Assembly (NCBI RefSeq): GCF_014322795.1
Contig: NZ_JAASTT010000005.1
Span: forward strand, 87,151-151,150
Length of the DNA stretch: 64,000 nt
Source: Paenilisteria portnoyi
GTDB lineage: Bacteria; Bacillota; Bacilli; Lactobacillales; Listeriaceae
Direction: 5' to 3'
Shown here: positions 8,985 to 18,123 of the stretch, piece by piece
How the letters are laid out: every line of letters begins with the position of its first letter
How positions within the stretch are numbered: the first letter of the stretch is position 1
Program-made: the position numbers and the translations under genes
Notes under the pieces: model-generated
Seen by the model: only the letters and a program-made list of their open reading frames with translations
Told to the model about the DNA's origin: nothing
Database searches by the model: none

Positions 8985-10796
8985 CTATTTAACCAACTTC
9001 TCCAACTCATCCAATCGTTGCTCAAATACCTTCAACGCATCCGTCACAGGCTTAGCTGTCGTCATATCTACACCAGCTTTTTTCAACACTTCAATTGGAA
9101 AATCAGAACTTCCCGCTTTCAAGAATGCCAGATATTTCTCAACAGCCTCAGCCCCACCATGCAAAATACGATCACTAAGCGCCGATGCTGCACTAAACCC
9201 TGTTGCATATTGGAACACATAATAATTCATATAAAAATGCGGAATACGTGACCACTCAAGCCCAATCTCCTCATCATACACAATCTCGCTACCATAATAT
9301 TTCTCATTCATCGTAAAATAGTTCTCCGTCAAGAACTCAGCCGTCAAAGCTTCACCATTCTGATCAGCTTGATAAATAAAATGCTCAAACTCAGCAAATT
9401 GCGTTTGACGGAATACCGTTCCTTTAAAGCCGTCCAAATAATGATTCAGCAAATACGCACGCACTTTCGGATCATCATATTTCTTCAACATGTAATCCGT
9501 CAATAAATTCTCATTCGTCGTCGAAGCTACCTCCGCCAAGAATATCGAGTAATCCCCATAAACAAATGGCTGATTTTTACGCGTATAATAACTATGCACA
9601 CTATGGCCTAACTCATGCGCCAACGTAAACACGTTATCAATCGTATCCTGCCAGTTCATCAAAATATACGGATTCGTATTATATGCGCCAGAAGAATACG
9701 CTCCACTACGCTTTCCTTTATTCTCCACGACATCAATCCAGCGATTATCAAACGCCTCTTTCAAGATAGCCTGATATTCCTCTCCAAGCGGCGCCAAACC
9801 ATTCAAAACAATGTCCTTCGCTTCCTCATACGTAAACGCTAAATGCACATCCGTCGAAAGCGGCGTATACATATCATACATCCGCAATTCATCCAGATTC
9901 AACAACTCTTTACGCAGCCCAACGTAACGCTGTAATAACGGCAACTGATCATTCACAGCCTCTACCAACGAATCATACACAGCCTCCGGAATATGGTTCC
10001 CAAACAAAGCCGCATGACGCGCAGACTTATAGCCATGGACCTTCGCATAGAAATTCCCCTTCTTCACCTGACCCGTTAATGTTGTTGCCAACGTGTTCTT
10101 CAAGCCATCATAAGCGCTATACATCCCTTTAAAAGCCGCTTTTCGAACATCGCGATTCTTCCCTTCCATCATCTTGCCATAGCGACCATGCGTAATCTCC
10201 ACCTGATTGCCGTTCTCATCCTCAATCATTGGAAACTTCATATCCGCATTATTTAAAATACTATACGTCCGCGAAGCATTCCCTAGAACTTCCCCAGCCT
10301 GAGCAAGCAAAGCCTCTTCCTTCTCAGTAAGCACATACGGGCGATTCAAATTCACTTCTTCCAATAAATGCGCGTACAATTGCAAATCCTTATTCTCCGC
10401 GATAAAGCCCTTCAATTTAGCCTCATCCATCGCCAGTATCTCCGGTTCAAAATAAGAAATTGCCGCCGAAGCTTCCGTCAACAGACTCCCCGCACGACTA
10501 TTTAATCCCTGATACGTTGTGTTCGTCGTATCCTGATCTTGTTTTAAATGCGCATAAACATACAGATTCCCTAAACGATCATACAATTCATCACGATAAC
10601 GCAACGCTTGCAACAAACTATCACTGCTATCTCCTAGCTTCCCTTGAAACGCCTTACCTTCCTTCACTTTATCCTTCAACTGCGCAAAATCATTCTCCCA
10701 CGCAGCATCATCTTTAAAAATCGTCGTTAAATCCCATGTTGCACTTACCGGCACTTCTTCCCGCGTTGGTAATGCAGCTACTTTATTCTCACTCAT
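8985..10796 (-). CDS. pepF: Oligoendopeptidase F (M3B metallopeptidase)
   Basis: A 603-residue cytoplasmic zinc peptidase that cleaves short peptides, typically of about 7-17 residues. The zinc motif HELGHSVHSYY lies near residue 388 and the third ligand is probably the Glu in FLAEVASTTNENLL about 25 residues later. Length is normal for PepF. The start is the ATG at 10796 with GGAGG eleven bases upstream; an upstream TTG lies within that binding site. It sits close to the opp peptide importer and could break down imported peptides. It has its own terminator. Confidence 0.93.
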   Translation of the reverse strand: MSENKVAALPTREEVPVSATWDLTTIFKDDAAWENDFAQLKDKVKEGKAFQGKLGDSSDSLLQALRYRDELYDRLGNLYVYAHLKQDQDTTNTTYQGLNSRAGSLLTEASAAISYFEPEILAMDEAKLKGFIAENKDLQLYAHLLEEVNLNRPYVLTEKEEALLAQAGEVLGNASRTYSILNNADMKFPMIEDENGNQVEITHGRYGKMMEGKNRDVRKAAFKGMYSAYDGLKNTLATTLTGQVKKGNFYAKVHGYKSARHAALFGNHIPEAVYDSLVEAVNDQLPLLQRYVGLRKELLNLDELRMYDMYTPLSTDVHLAFTYEEAKDIVLNGLAPLGEEYQAILKEAFDNRWIDVVENKGKRSGAYSSGAYNTNPYILMNWQDTIDNVFTLAHELGHSVHSYYTRKNQPFVYGDYSIFLAEVASTTNENLLTDYMLKKYDDPKVRAYLLNHYLDGFKGTVFRQTQFAEFEHFIYQADQNGEALTAEFLTENYFTMNEKYYGSEIVYDEEIGLEWSRIPHFYMNYYVFQYATGFSAASALSDRILHGGAEAVEKYLAFLKAGSSDFPIEVLKKAGVDMTTAKPVTDALKVFEQRLDELEKLVK

Positions 10797-10863
10797 AAAA
10801 TACGATACCTCCAATAATTACTTTTTCATTCATTATGAGCTAATCCAATTAAAATTGCAAAAA

Positions 10864-11976
10864 TCAAACATCCAAAAATCTCGCCTCTTCATTCATCAAT
10901 TCCTTCATCTGCCTTATCACCGTAAAGCCACCTGCCTCGTTCGCATGCAAAATTCCCTGCTTACAAAGAAACTGCACATAAGCCAAACAAAGCTCCTCCC
11001 GGTCCTCATCCCAAATCAGCGGCATCGGAACAATGTATTTCTCAAAAATCGCCAATACACCGGCAATCATAAACGAATCCCCCGTCCCCAACAGACGGAA
11101 AAACAGACTCCATAAATAAAACTGCCATTCCATCGCCGGTGTTTTCACTCTAAATTGCATCGGCAATGAAACACCAACCTCCATCGGCAAATGTTGCAAA
11201 TAATAACCCTGCTCATACACATCCTTCAAAAAGCCGCTCTGCTTCTTAAACCGCGTATAAAAATAGCACTGTTTCTGCCTCTCAAAAGCCAAATCCCGCT
11301 TCACATAAAAAGTCGCATACTTAATCCGCTGCAACGCCTTCTTAATTACCGCCACTCCCACACGCCCATCAAACGTCATTGCTCGCGCATAAAAGCGATT
11401 CGTCGTATCCATCGTAATATGATATAACACCGTCCAGCGGTTCACTTCTGGCAAATACTGCATTAAATAATAACCCAAATTCGGCGCCTTCTTAATAAAA
11501 GCCTGCTGAAAAGCCGTTAAATAATATCTCCCCTTCACCATCCTAATATCCTGACCTAGAATCCAGTGCACGCAAAGCCCCGCCATATGATAATCCTCGG
11601 TTCGCTGCCGCAACTCCTGCACAGGGACCGTAGAACACTGATATTCGATCACAGTACGCCCATCCACAAGAATATCCGCCTGGCGCTTTATATCGCGTAG
11701 ATAGACCTCTACATCCGCCTGACGATCCTGCAAAATCAGCCACTCCAAAAAATACTTTTTTCCACTCAAATGTCGCTCCGACTCACCTTCCGAGGCAAAT
11801 ACGCACTTGCTTGAAGCCAAATGTGCAAAATGAGGCATATTAATCTCACCAGCCTTCAAAATTAACCGTTCTGCGCAACACCCACACGTATATTGATCTC
11901 TTTTCGCTTTCAAAAAAGCCACATTTCCCCGTGTCACAACAACATCTCGTCCATTCTGATCTTTTGCGGTAAACAT
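10864..11976 (-). CDS. coiA: Competence-associated nuclease-like protein CoiA
   Basis: This 370-residue protein resembles CoiA, which helps transformation DNA survive or recombine in naturally competent Firmicutes. Near the N-terminus is a zinc-finger-like CGCC with a following H-x-x-H (MPHFAHL), and around residues 110-130 the stretch ADILVDGRTVIEYQ has the D...ExQ spacing of the PD-(D/E)xK nuclease fold. The chosen ATG at 11976 has GAGAGG eleven bases upstream; a GTG three codons earlier is too close to that site. The pepF-coiA-mecA order is conserved in Listeria. Listeria is not known to transform readily, so the present role is uncertain. Confidence 0.88.
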   Translation of the reverse strand: MFTAKDQNGRDVVVTRGNVAFLKAKRDQYTCGCCAERLILKAGEINMPHFAHLASSKCVFASEGESERHLSGKKYFLEWLILQDRQADVEVYLRDIKRQADILVDGRTVIEYQCSTVPVQELRQRTEDYHMAGLCVHWILGQDIRMVKGRYYLTAFQQAFIKKAPNLGYYLMQYLPEVNRWTVLYHITMDTTNRFYARAMTFDGRVGVAVIKKALQRIKYATFYVKRDLAFERQKQCYFYTRFKKQSGFLKDVYEQGYYLQHLPMEVGVSLPMQFRVKTPAMEWQFYLWSLFFRLLGTGDSFMIAGVLAIFEKYIVPMPLIWDEDREELCLAYVQFLCKQGILHANEAGGFTVIRQMKELMNEEARFLDV

Positions 11977-12059
11977 AATTTTCACTGCCTCTCTAGGTCT
12001 GTATACTAACTATATTCGCCCAATCTTCCGTAACTCCTCCCTCTTCTTCCAAAAACGCA

Positions 12060-12112
12060 AAAAGACTCGATTCACGTGTTTTTCACAGCGTAAATCGAGT
12101 CTAAAAGCTTTT
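12060..12112 (-). terminator. Terminator of mecA
   Basis: A 10-base stem AGACTCGATT/AATCGAGTCT is followed on the minus strand by TTTTT. It begins immediately after the mecA stop and also has flanking T-runs on the other strand, so it may act in both directions. Confidence 0.85.
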
Positions 12113-12766
12113 TTAATTAAAATATTTCTTTACTTGTGGTAAGGCAGGGTCTTCAAAAATAACTTTGGCATATTCATCAAGGACATACCCCGTCAAATTC
12201 GTTTCATCGCCATACTCTAATAAAATACTGACTACATTGTCAATGTTTTTTTCATCAAATTTCGCTTCAGGAAACTCCACATACAGATAATAACTATCTT
12301 TGTAGTGGTACAGTTTCGTTGATAACTGATCAAGCCCAGTCGCTTTAGACAAGGTAATCAAGTCCTCAAATTCGCGGAACTGCAAAATAAATTCTAACGT
12401 ATCTTCATCCCCGCCCTCGGTAATCTTGGCAGGAGTAAAATGTTCTTCTAGCAGCTTCTCAATACGTTCCTCGGCTAGCTCATCGGCTTGATCCATGTTA
12501 ATCTCAAAGCCAGATTCACCCTTGCCTAGGTTAGCCTTCGTAACTAGCACTTCTAAACCGTGCTTCAAAGCCTGTACCTGAATCCAGAGTGGTCCATCAG
12601 GAGAGAACTCGTCCTCATACTTAAGTTCGTCCATCATATCCCAGAAAAGCTCCTCGCTCTTCTCACGGTCATACCAAATTTCTTCATGATTAAAACCGCG
12701 TTCTTCCAAATCCATATAAGAGATATAAAACTTTATGGTATTCTCATTAATACGTTCAATTTCCAT
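12113..12766 (-). CDS. mecA: Adaptor protein MecA
   Basis: A 217-residue acidic adaptor that hands substrates such as ComK to the ClpC-ClpP protease. The N-terminus MEIERINENTIKFYISY matches the MecA substrate-binding domain, the linker is acidic, and the C-terminal domain would contact ClpC. The length equals that of Listeria and Bacillus MecA. The ATG at 12766 has GGGAGAG nine bases upstream; a GTG two codons earlier is less well spaced. Next to spxA and coiA it forms the usual group of proteolysis and competence genes. Flanking terminators make it a single-gene unit. Confidence 0.93.
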   Translation of the reverse strand: MEIERINENTIKFYISYMDLEERGFNHEEIWYDREKSEELFWDMMDELKYEDEFSPDGPLWIQVQALKHGLEVLVTKANLGKGESGFEINMDQADELAEERIEKLLEEHFTPAKITEGGDEDTLEFILQFREFEDLITLSKATGLDQLSTKLYHYKDSYYLYVEFPEAKFDEKNIDNVVSILLEYGDETNLTGYVLDEYAKVIFEDPALPQVKKYFN

Positions 12767-13017
12767 CGTCACACACTCTCCCTTCCATCTTCAACATTGA
12801 CAATGAAGGGTAATTCATTTGTTGTTAGTATCATTGTAGCCTAATTCAAAAAAAAGGGCTAATAATTGATTTCGGTAAAAGCCACTATTTAATTGAAGAA
12901 TACTATCTTAGCCTATATTTACCCAGAATTCAAGAGTAGAAACTCCCAATTCCCTCAAAAAAGCCTATATTTATAAAAAAATTATGATAATAATCCATGA
13001 AAACCCTAATCTACTCC

Positions 13018-13053
13018 AAAAAAACTACCAATACCTAAAAAAGCATTGGTAGT
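13018..13053 (-). terminator. Terminator of spxA
   Basis: The stem ACTACCAAT/ATTGGTAGT is followed on the minus strand by seven T. It begins 11 bases after the spxA stop. Confidence 0.88.
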
Positions 13054-13063
13054 CCAAATAAGA

Positions 13064-13459
13064 TTAATTAACCAGTTTTTGAGCTTCACGCAATTGGTAC
13101 GTCCGAACGCGACGTGGTAGGAAACGACGAATTTCATCTTCGTTATAGCCTACTTGCAAACGCTTCTCATCAATAATAATTGGGCGACGTAACAAACCTG
13201 GATTTTTTTGGATTAGTTCAAATAATTCTTGAAGCGGTAAACTATCTAAATCCACATTTAATTTTTGGAATGTCTTAGAACGTGTGGAAATAATCTCATC
13301 CGTACCATCCTCTGTCATTCGTAAAATTTCTTTAATTTCGCCTAAACTTAATGGCTCCGAGAAAATATTTCTCTCTTTGTATGGGATATCATGTTCCTCT
13401 AGCCATGCACGAGCTTTACGACAAGACGTGCAACTTGGTGAAGTGTATAACGTTACCAT
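13064..13459 (-). CDS. spxA: Redox-sensing transcription regulator Spx
   Basis: A 131-residue ArsC-fold protein that binds the RNA polymerase alpha C-terminal domain and controls the disulfide-stress response. The redox switch C10-x-x-C13 is present (SPSCTSC), and a basic segment with [20 protein letters not shown] follows. Length is exactly that of Spx. In Bacillus Spx is degraded by ClpXP; its product likely works with the stress genes in this window (ohrA, clpB). It is transcribed alone between two terminators. Confidence 0.95.
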   Translation of the reverse strand: MVTLYTSPSCTSCRKARAWLEEHDIPYKERNIFSEPLSLGEIKEILRMTEDGTDEIISTRSKTFQKLNVDLDSLPLQELFELIQKNPGLLRRPIIIDEKRLQVGYNEDEIRRFLPRRVRTYQLREAQKLVN

Positions 13460-13741
13460 TAGACATTCACACTCCTTATTGGTTTATTGTTTCATTCAAT
13501 GTAACGAATTTCCTAACAATATATCTATTGGAAACGATCTCTTTTAAGACCTACTTTCATTATACACCAAAATAGCAAAAAGCAACACACTATTTCAAAA
13601 AAAGTTATCCAACTCACACAGATTGAAAGTTGCTCGTTATATGTATGTTACCCCTACTATACCGCTTTAAAACTAGAATCCGATGAAAAAATAAGCCTTT
13701 AGATTAGAATTTAATGAGAAATTTGTTAGAATGCCATTGGA
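13460..13741. other. Intergenic region upstream of spxA
   Basis: AT-rich sequence that must hold the spxA promoter. A TATAGT -10-like hexamer is seen on the minus strand near 13660, but I cannot pair it with a good -35. No gene is apparent. Confidence 0.4.
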
Positions 13742-13773
13742 AAGGCCACCCCGAAAATCAGGATGGCCTCTCA
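13742..13773 (-). terminator. Terminator of the opp operon
   Basis: GGCCATCC pairs with GGGTGGCC around an AT-rich loop just after the oppF stop and is followed by TTTCC. The T-run is short. Confidence 0.7.
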
Positions 13774-13776
13774 TTA

Positions 13777-14742
13777 TTATTCAGCAGTTGCAGTTGCTGC
13801 GGCAGTTAATTTGGCGTGCTTCTCTTGATAAGTAGCTACTTCTTCAGGAGAACAATACACAAAATGTCCTGGTGCGATTTCACGCATCTGTAAATCTTCT
13901 TCTCCTGTATAATTATGAACTGCTGGATCGTACGTTTTACGGATACGAGTACGCTCATAGTTAGGATCAGGTAATGGAATCGCGGAAAGTAATGATTCCG
14001 TGTACGCATGTAACGGTGCACGATATAAGTCATCAGCTGGTGCTAATTCCACCAATTTACCGAAATACATAACGCCGATACGATCACTAATATATTTGAC
14101 CATCGACAAATCATGCGCGATAAACAGATAAGTCAGGCCTTTTTCTTTTTGTAATTGTTTTAGCAGGTTGACGACTTGCGCTTGAATCGAAACATCCAAG
14201 GCCGAAATCGGTTCATCGGCAATGATGAATTCCGGTTGAACAGCAAGCGCACGAGCAATCCCGATACGTTGACGTTGCCCACCAGAGAATTCATGTGGAT
14301 AACGACCAGCGTGTTCCTTGCTCAAACCAACCGTTTCTAGTAACTCATAGACTTGATTCGTTAGCTCAGACGGAGTTTTTGCCAGACCATGAATACGAAT
14401 ACCCTCTGCAATAATATCCTTAACTTTCATACGCGGATTTAACGATGCATACGGATCTTGGAAAATCATTTGCATTTTGCGACGGAACTCATGCATTTCT
14501 GTACGTGATTTACGACCATGTACATCCACGCCGTCGTAGAGTACTTCGCCATCTGTTGCATCATATAAACGAATAATCGTACGCCCAGTTGTCGATTTCC
14601 CACAACCAGATTCGCCTACAAGACCAAGCGTTTCTCCTTTATAAATATCAAAAGAGATACCATCCACAGCGCGGACTTCACTTGCTTTGCCTTTATTAAA
14701 GTATTGCTTTAGATTCTTAATTTCGAGTAACTTTTCAGCCAT
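13777..14742 (-). CDS. oppF: Oligopeptide ABC transporter ATPase OppF
   Basis: A 321-residue nucleotide-binding subunit that, with OppD, powers peptide uptake. Walker A is GESGCGKST, the signature is [15 protein letters not shown], and Walker B is [12 protein letters not shown]. The C-terminal extension typical of oligopeptide/nickel ATPases carries a CSPE-type motif (FVYCSPEEV). It overlaps oppD by eight bases and is the last gene of oppB-oppC-oppD-oppF. The tail after residue 310 is Ala/Thr-rich. Confidence 0.94.
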   Translation of the reverse strand: MAEKLLEIKNLKQYFNKGKASEVRAVDGISFDIYKGETLGLVGESGCGKSTTGRTIIRLYDATDGEVLYDGVDVHGRKSRTEMHEFRRKMQMIFQDPYASLNPRMKVKDIIAEGIRIHGLAKTPSELTNQVYELLETVGLSKEHAGRYPHEFSGGQRQRIGIARALAVQPEFIIADEPISALDVSIQAQVVNLLKQLQKEKGLTYLFIAHDLSMVKYISDRIGVMYFGKLVELAPADDLYRAPLHAYTESLLSAIPLPDPNYERTRIRKTYDPAVHNYTGEEDLQMREIAPGHFVYCSPEEVATYQEKHAKLTAAATATAE

Positions 14743-15814
14743 CTACTTCAACCCCCTTCGCGTGAACAGCTTGCATACCGGGATGATCCGTTGCAAATTG
14801 CTCTTGACGACGTAATACGGCATCAGGAGGCATTACCTCTGGTGCATCTGGATGCAATAACCAAGTAGCTGCATAATGCGTGTCAGAGACTTTGTACATT
14901 GGTGGTTCTTGTTCTAAATCGATTTGCATCGCGTATCTATTACGAGCCGCAAACGCATCCCCTTTTGGAGGATCAAGCAAATCAGGAGGCGTACCAGGAA
15001 TAACAAACAGTTCTTCCTCTTCCGTATCCAGCGTCGGCATCGAACTAATAAGTCCCCATGTGTATGGATGTTGCGGATTGTAGAAAATCTCATCTACCGT
15101 TCCGATTTCAACAATTTTACCACCGTACATAACCGCTACACGATCGGCTACATTCGCTACAACACCTAGATCATGCGTAATGAAGATAATCGACGTATCA
15201 ATTTTCTTCTGCAAATCTTTCATCAAGTCCAAAATCTGCGCTTGAATCGTAACATCGAGTGCCGTTGTTGGCTCATCAGCAATCAGGATTTGCGGATTAC
15301 AAGCAAGTGAGATCGCGATAACAACACGTTGACGCATACCACCGGAAAACTGATGCGGATATTGTTTTAAACGTTCCTCTGCATTCGGAATACCAACCAA
15401 TTGAAGCAAACGAAGCGCTGTTTTCAAGGCTTCCTTCTTACCAATTTTTTGGTGTTTGATAATCGGTTCTGCAATTTGTTTGCCGATGGTCATTGTTGGA
15501 TTTAATGAGGTCATCGGATCTTGGAAAATCATCGAAATTTCTTTACCACGAATTTTTTGCATTTGTTTTTCAGATGCTTTCGCGATATCTATGCCGTTAA
15601 ATAGGATTTCTCCTGATTTAATTTTGGAATTACTTTCTGGCAATAGGCGCATGATGGACTTAGTCGTTACGGATTTCCCCGAACCAGACTCACCAACGAT
15701 CGCTAGCGTCTCCCCTTTAATTAGGTCAAAGCTCACGCCACGAATTGCTTTTACTTCACCAGCATACGTATGAAACGAGATATGCAGGTCCTTTACTTCT
15801 AATAGTTTTTCCAT
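14735..15814 (-). CDS. oppD: Oligopeptide ABC transporter ATPase OppD
   Basis: A 359-residue ATPase with Walker A GESGSGKS, signature FSGGMRQRVVIAISLA and Walker B ILIADEPTTALD. It pairs with OppF beneath the OppBC channel. The ATG at 15814 has a GAGG site in TGAGGTGAGGAAAA. Members of this family often bind an iron-sulfur cluster through C-terminal cysteines, but none is seen in the C-terminal region here (the cluster segment reads FAARNRYAMQ), an oddity shared with some Firmicutes homologues. Confidence 0.94.
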   Translation of the reverse strand: MEKLLEVKDLHISFHTYAGEVKAIRGVSFDLIKGETLAIVGESGSGKSVTTKSIMRLLPESNSKIKSGEILFNGIDIAKASEKQMQKIRGKEISMIFQDPMTSLNPTMTIGKQIAEPIIKHQKIGKKEALKTALRLLQLVGIPNAEERLKQYPHQFSGGMRQRVVIAISLACNPQILIADEPTTALDVTIQAQILDLMKDLQKKIDTSIIFITHDLGVVANVADRVAVMYGGKIVEIGTVDEIFYNPQHPYTWGLISSMPTLDTEEEELFVIPGTPPDLLDPPKGDAFAARNRYAMQIDLEQEPPMYKVSDTHYAATWLLHPDAPEVMPPDAVLRRQEQFATDHPGMQAVHAKGVEVDG

Positions 15815-15831
15815 TTTTCCTCACCTCACCT

Positions 15832-16851
15832 TTAATCACGCATTTTCGGATCAAACGCATCACGTAAGCCGTCAGCAATTAAGTTAAATGCAATCATGAT
15901 AATACATAGTACGAGCGTTGGATAAAGAACCATATACGGCAGTACTTGCAATGTCTTGTACCCTTCGCTAATGAGTGTTCCAAGCGATGCCTGTGGTGCA
16001 GGAATACCTAACCCGATAAATCCTAGGAAGGCCTCGAAGAAAATCGCACTTGGAATACTAAACATAACGTTAATGATAATAACACCCGATACGTTGGGCA
16101 ACAAATGCTTGAATAAAATGCTCGGCGTCGAACCACCAAGTGTTTTAGACGCTAATACAAACTCTTGATCTTTCAATTTCAAAACTTGTCCACGTACAAC
16201 CCGCGCCATCGTTATCCAACTCGTCATCGCAATCGCAATGATAATGGACATGATACCAGGATCGAGGACGAGCAACATGAGGATAACAACAACTAAGTTT
16301 GGAATCGCCGAAGCAACCTCCAAAATACGTTGCATAAAGTTATCGACACGACCACCAGAATAACCAGAAATCATACCGTATGTTACCCCAACAAGTAAGT
16401 CAAAGAATGCGGCTACTAAACCGATGAATAGTGAAATTTGAGTACCTTTCCAAACACGCGTAAATTGGTCACGGCCGAGTGTATCCGTTCCGAACCAATA
16501 ATACGTTCCTTCAGGTACATTTTTTTGCTTATAAACGTCTACTTCTTCGCCACCAATGTTTTGCTTACCGTTCCAAAATGGCATGTTATCAAAACCTTGT
16601 ACTTTAGGTGGTAGTGAAGCATTAGATGTTGTTTGTTCTGAATACGTGTATCCAGAAATCAGCGGGCCAACAAAAGCCATGATAATAACAAGCGCCAACA
16701 CGATAATACTCACTAATGCGGCTTTATTTTTTCTGATACGAATCCAAGAATCTTGCATAAAAGTAAGACTTGGACGTAGAATTTTCTCATGTTCTGCTTC
16801 TTGTATATGCGCGGGTTGGAATAATTCTTTTGAAATTTTTGGCTCTGTCAT
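15832..16851 (-). CDS. oppC: Oligopeptide permease subunit OppC
   Basis: A 339-residue inner-membrane permease of the DppC/OppC family. A first membrane helix lies near residues 45-65, followed by an extracellular region and five more helices. The cytoplasmic EAA-type loop (LASKTLGGSTPSILFKHLLPN) contacts the ATPases. The start at 16851 is preceded by GGGAGG inside the end of oppB. It forms the translocation path with OppB. Confidence 0.94.
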   Translation of the reverse strand: MTEPKISKELFQPAHIQEAEHEKILRPSLTFMQDSWIRIRKNKAALVSIIVLALVIIMAFVGPLISGYTYSEQTTSNASLPPKVQGFDNMPFWNGKQNIGGEEVDVYKQKNVPEGTYYWFGTDTLGRDQFTRVWKGTQISLFIGLVAAFFDLLVGVTYGMISGYSGGRVDNFMQRILEVASAIPNLVVVILMLLVLDPGIMSIIIAIAMTSWITMARVVRGQVLKLKDQEFVLASKTLGGSTPSILFKHLLPNVSGVIIINVMFSIPSAIFFEAFLGFIGLGIPAPQASLGTLISEGYKTLQVLPYMVLYPTLVLCIIMIAFNLIADGLRDAFDPKMRD

Positions 16852-16853
16852 AA

Positions 16854-17780
16854 TTATTTACCTCCCGACACACGGATACGAGGGTCAATCAATCCGTAAA
16901 GAATATCTACCACTAGAATAACGAAAACAAGCATACCTGCAAAGAGTAGCGTAGTTCCCATGATTACAGGATAGTCATTGGTTTGTATAGATGACACAAA
17001 CTGGCTTCCGATACCCGGAATACCAAAGATATTTTCGATAACAAGTGAACCCGTCATCAAGGCCACAGTTAGAGGTCCGATAACAGTAATCAGTGGAATC
17101 AGTGCATTACGAATCGCATGTTTCCAAGCAACTTCCACACGGTTATTCCCTTTCGCTTTTGCAAGCAACACATAATCCGAACCGAACACATCGATAAGCT
17201 CTGTCCTCATAAAACGAGCGGCTGTGGCGAGTGGGAACATGGCAAGCGCAAGTGCTGGCAGTATGGTGTATTCAAAGGTACCCCAACCGGCAACCGGCAA
17301 CCACTGTAATTTTGCGCCGATCCAATACTGTAGCATGGCGGCGAACACGAAGGATGGTATCGATTTCCCAAGTATCGCGATAAACGTACTGGTGTAATCG
17401 GGCCACTTATTCTGAAACATGGCTGCTACAACTCCTAGTATAATACCAAATAGCAGTCCGAATACAATGGCTTCAACGGCAATTGTAATCGATGGTCCAA
17501 TCAAGTTTCCTAATATTTCAGATACAGGTCGATTATCCAATTGGAAAGATACCCCTAGATTCCCTTGTAATAAGTCTCCCATGTAGTGAAGATATTGTAC
17601 TGGCACTGGATCATTTAGTCCGTACTGGTCGTTCATAATCTGAATTTGTTCTGGCGTCATTTTAGCTTCGTTTCTATACGGTGAACCTGGTAGATATTGC
17701 ATTAAAATGAATGTCACCGTTGCAATAATAAACATTGTAATAACCATATATAAGAGCCGTTTCAATCCATATTTAATCAT
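16854..17780 (-). CDS. oppB: Oligopeptide permease subunit OppB
   Basis: A 308-residue membrane permease of the DppB/OppB family with about six helices and an EAA-type loop (LLAKAKGNNRVEVAWKHAIRN). The ATG at 17780 follows GGGGGGTG. It is the first gene of the oppBCDF block. A hairpin in the gap to oppA suggests that only part of the oppA transcript continues into it, which would give more binding protein than permease. Confidence 0.94.
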   Translation of the reverse strand: MIKYGLKRLLYMVITMFIIATVTFILMQYLPGSPYRNEAKMTPEQIQIMNDQYGLNDPVPVQYLHYMGDLLQGNLGVSFQLDNRPVSEILGNLIGPSITIAVEAIVFGLLFGIILGVVAAMFQNKWPDYTSTFIAILGKSIPSFVFAAMLQYWIGAKLQWLPVAGWGTFEYTILPALALAMFPLATAARFMRTELIDVFGSDYVLLAKAKGNNRVEVAWKHAIRNALIPLITVIGPLTVALMTGSLVIENIFGIPGIGSQFVSSIQTNDYPVIMGTTLLFAGMLVFVILVVDILYGLIDPRIRVSGGK

Positions 17781-18123
17781 CTCTACACCCCCCGAAAAAT
17801 TTATTTTGTAGAATATTTTCTTATTTTATCATAAGCCTGCAACCATAGCGAGCTTTGTTTTCTCAATTCATTGTTTTTTTAAATTCACGAATCCATTTTA
17901 GTCATAAAAGAATACGCTTATACTTCCTTCTTGTCCCCAAAACATACCAAGTTATCTAAAAATTCATTGTGATTATTCTAAACGTAACCATAATAAACTG
18001 ACATTTTAACGTGTTTATTATTCGGATATGTAGCACACCCTATTTCATCATTAAAAGAGAGAGTATATAGAATATACTCTCTCAGGTTACAGTCAAGCAT
18101 TTCTTAAAATGATATGCGTTTAC
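17781..18123 (-). terminator. oppA-oppB intergenic region with attenuating hairpin
   Basis: At 18057-18086 a near-perfect hairpin GAGAGAGTATAT/ATATACTCTCTC is followed on the minus strand by TTTT. It lies about 40 bases after the oppA stop. It is well placed to stop most transcripts or to protect the oppA message. The remainder (17781-18050) is AT-rich with no gene. Confidence 0.7.
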
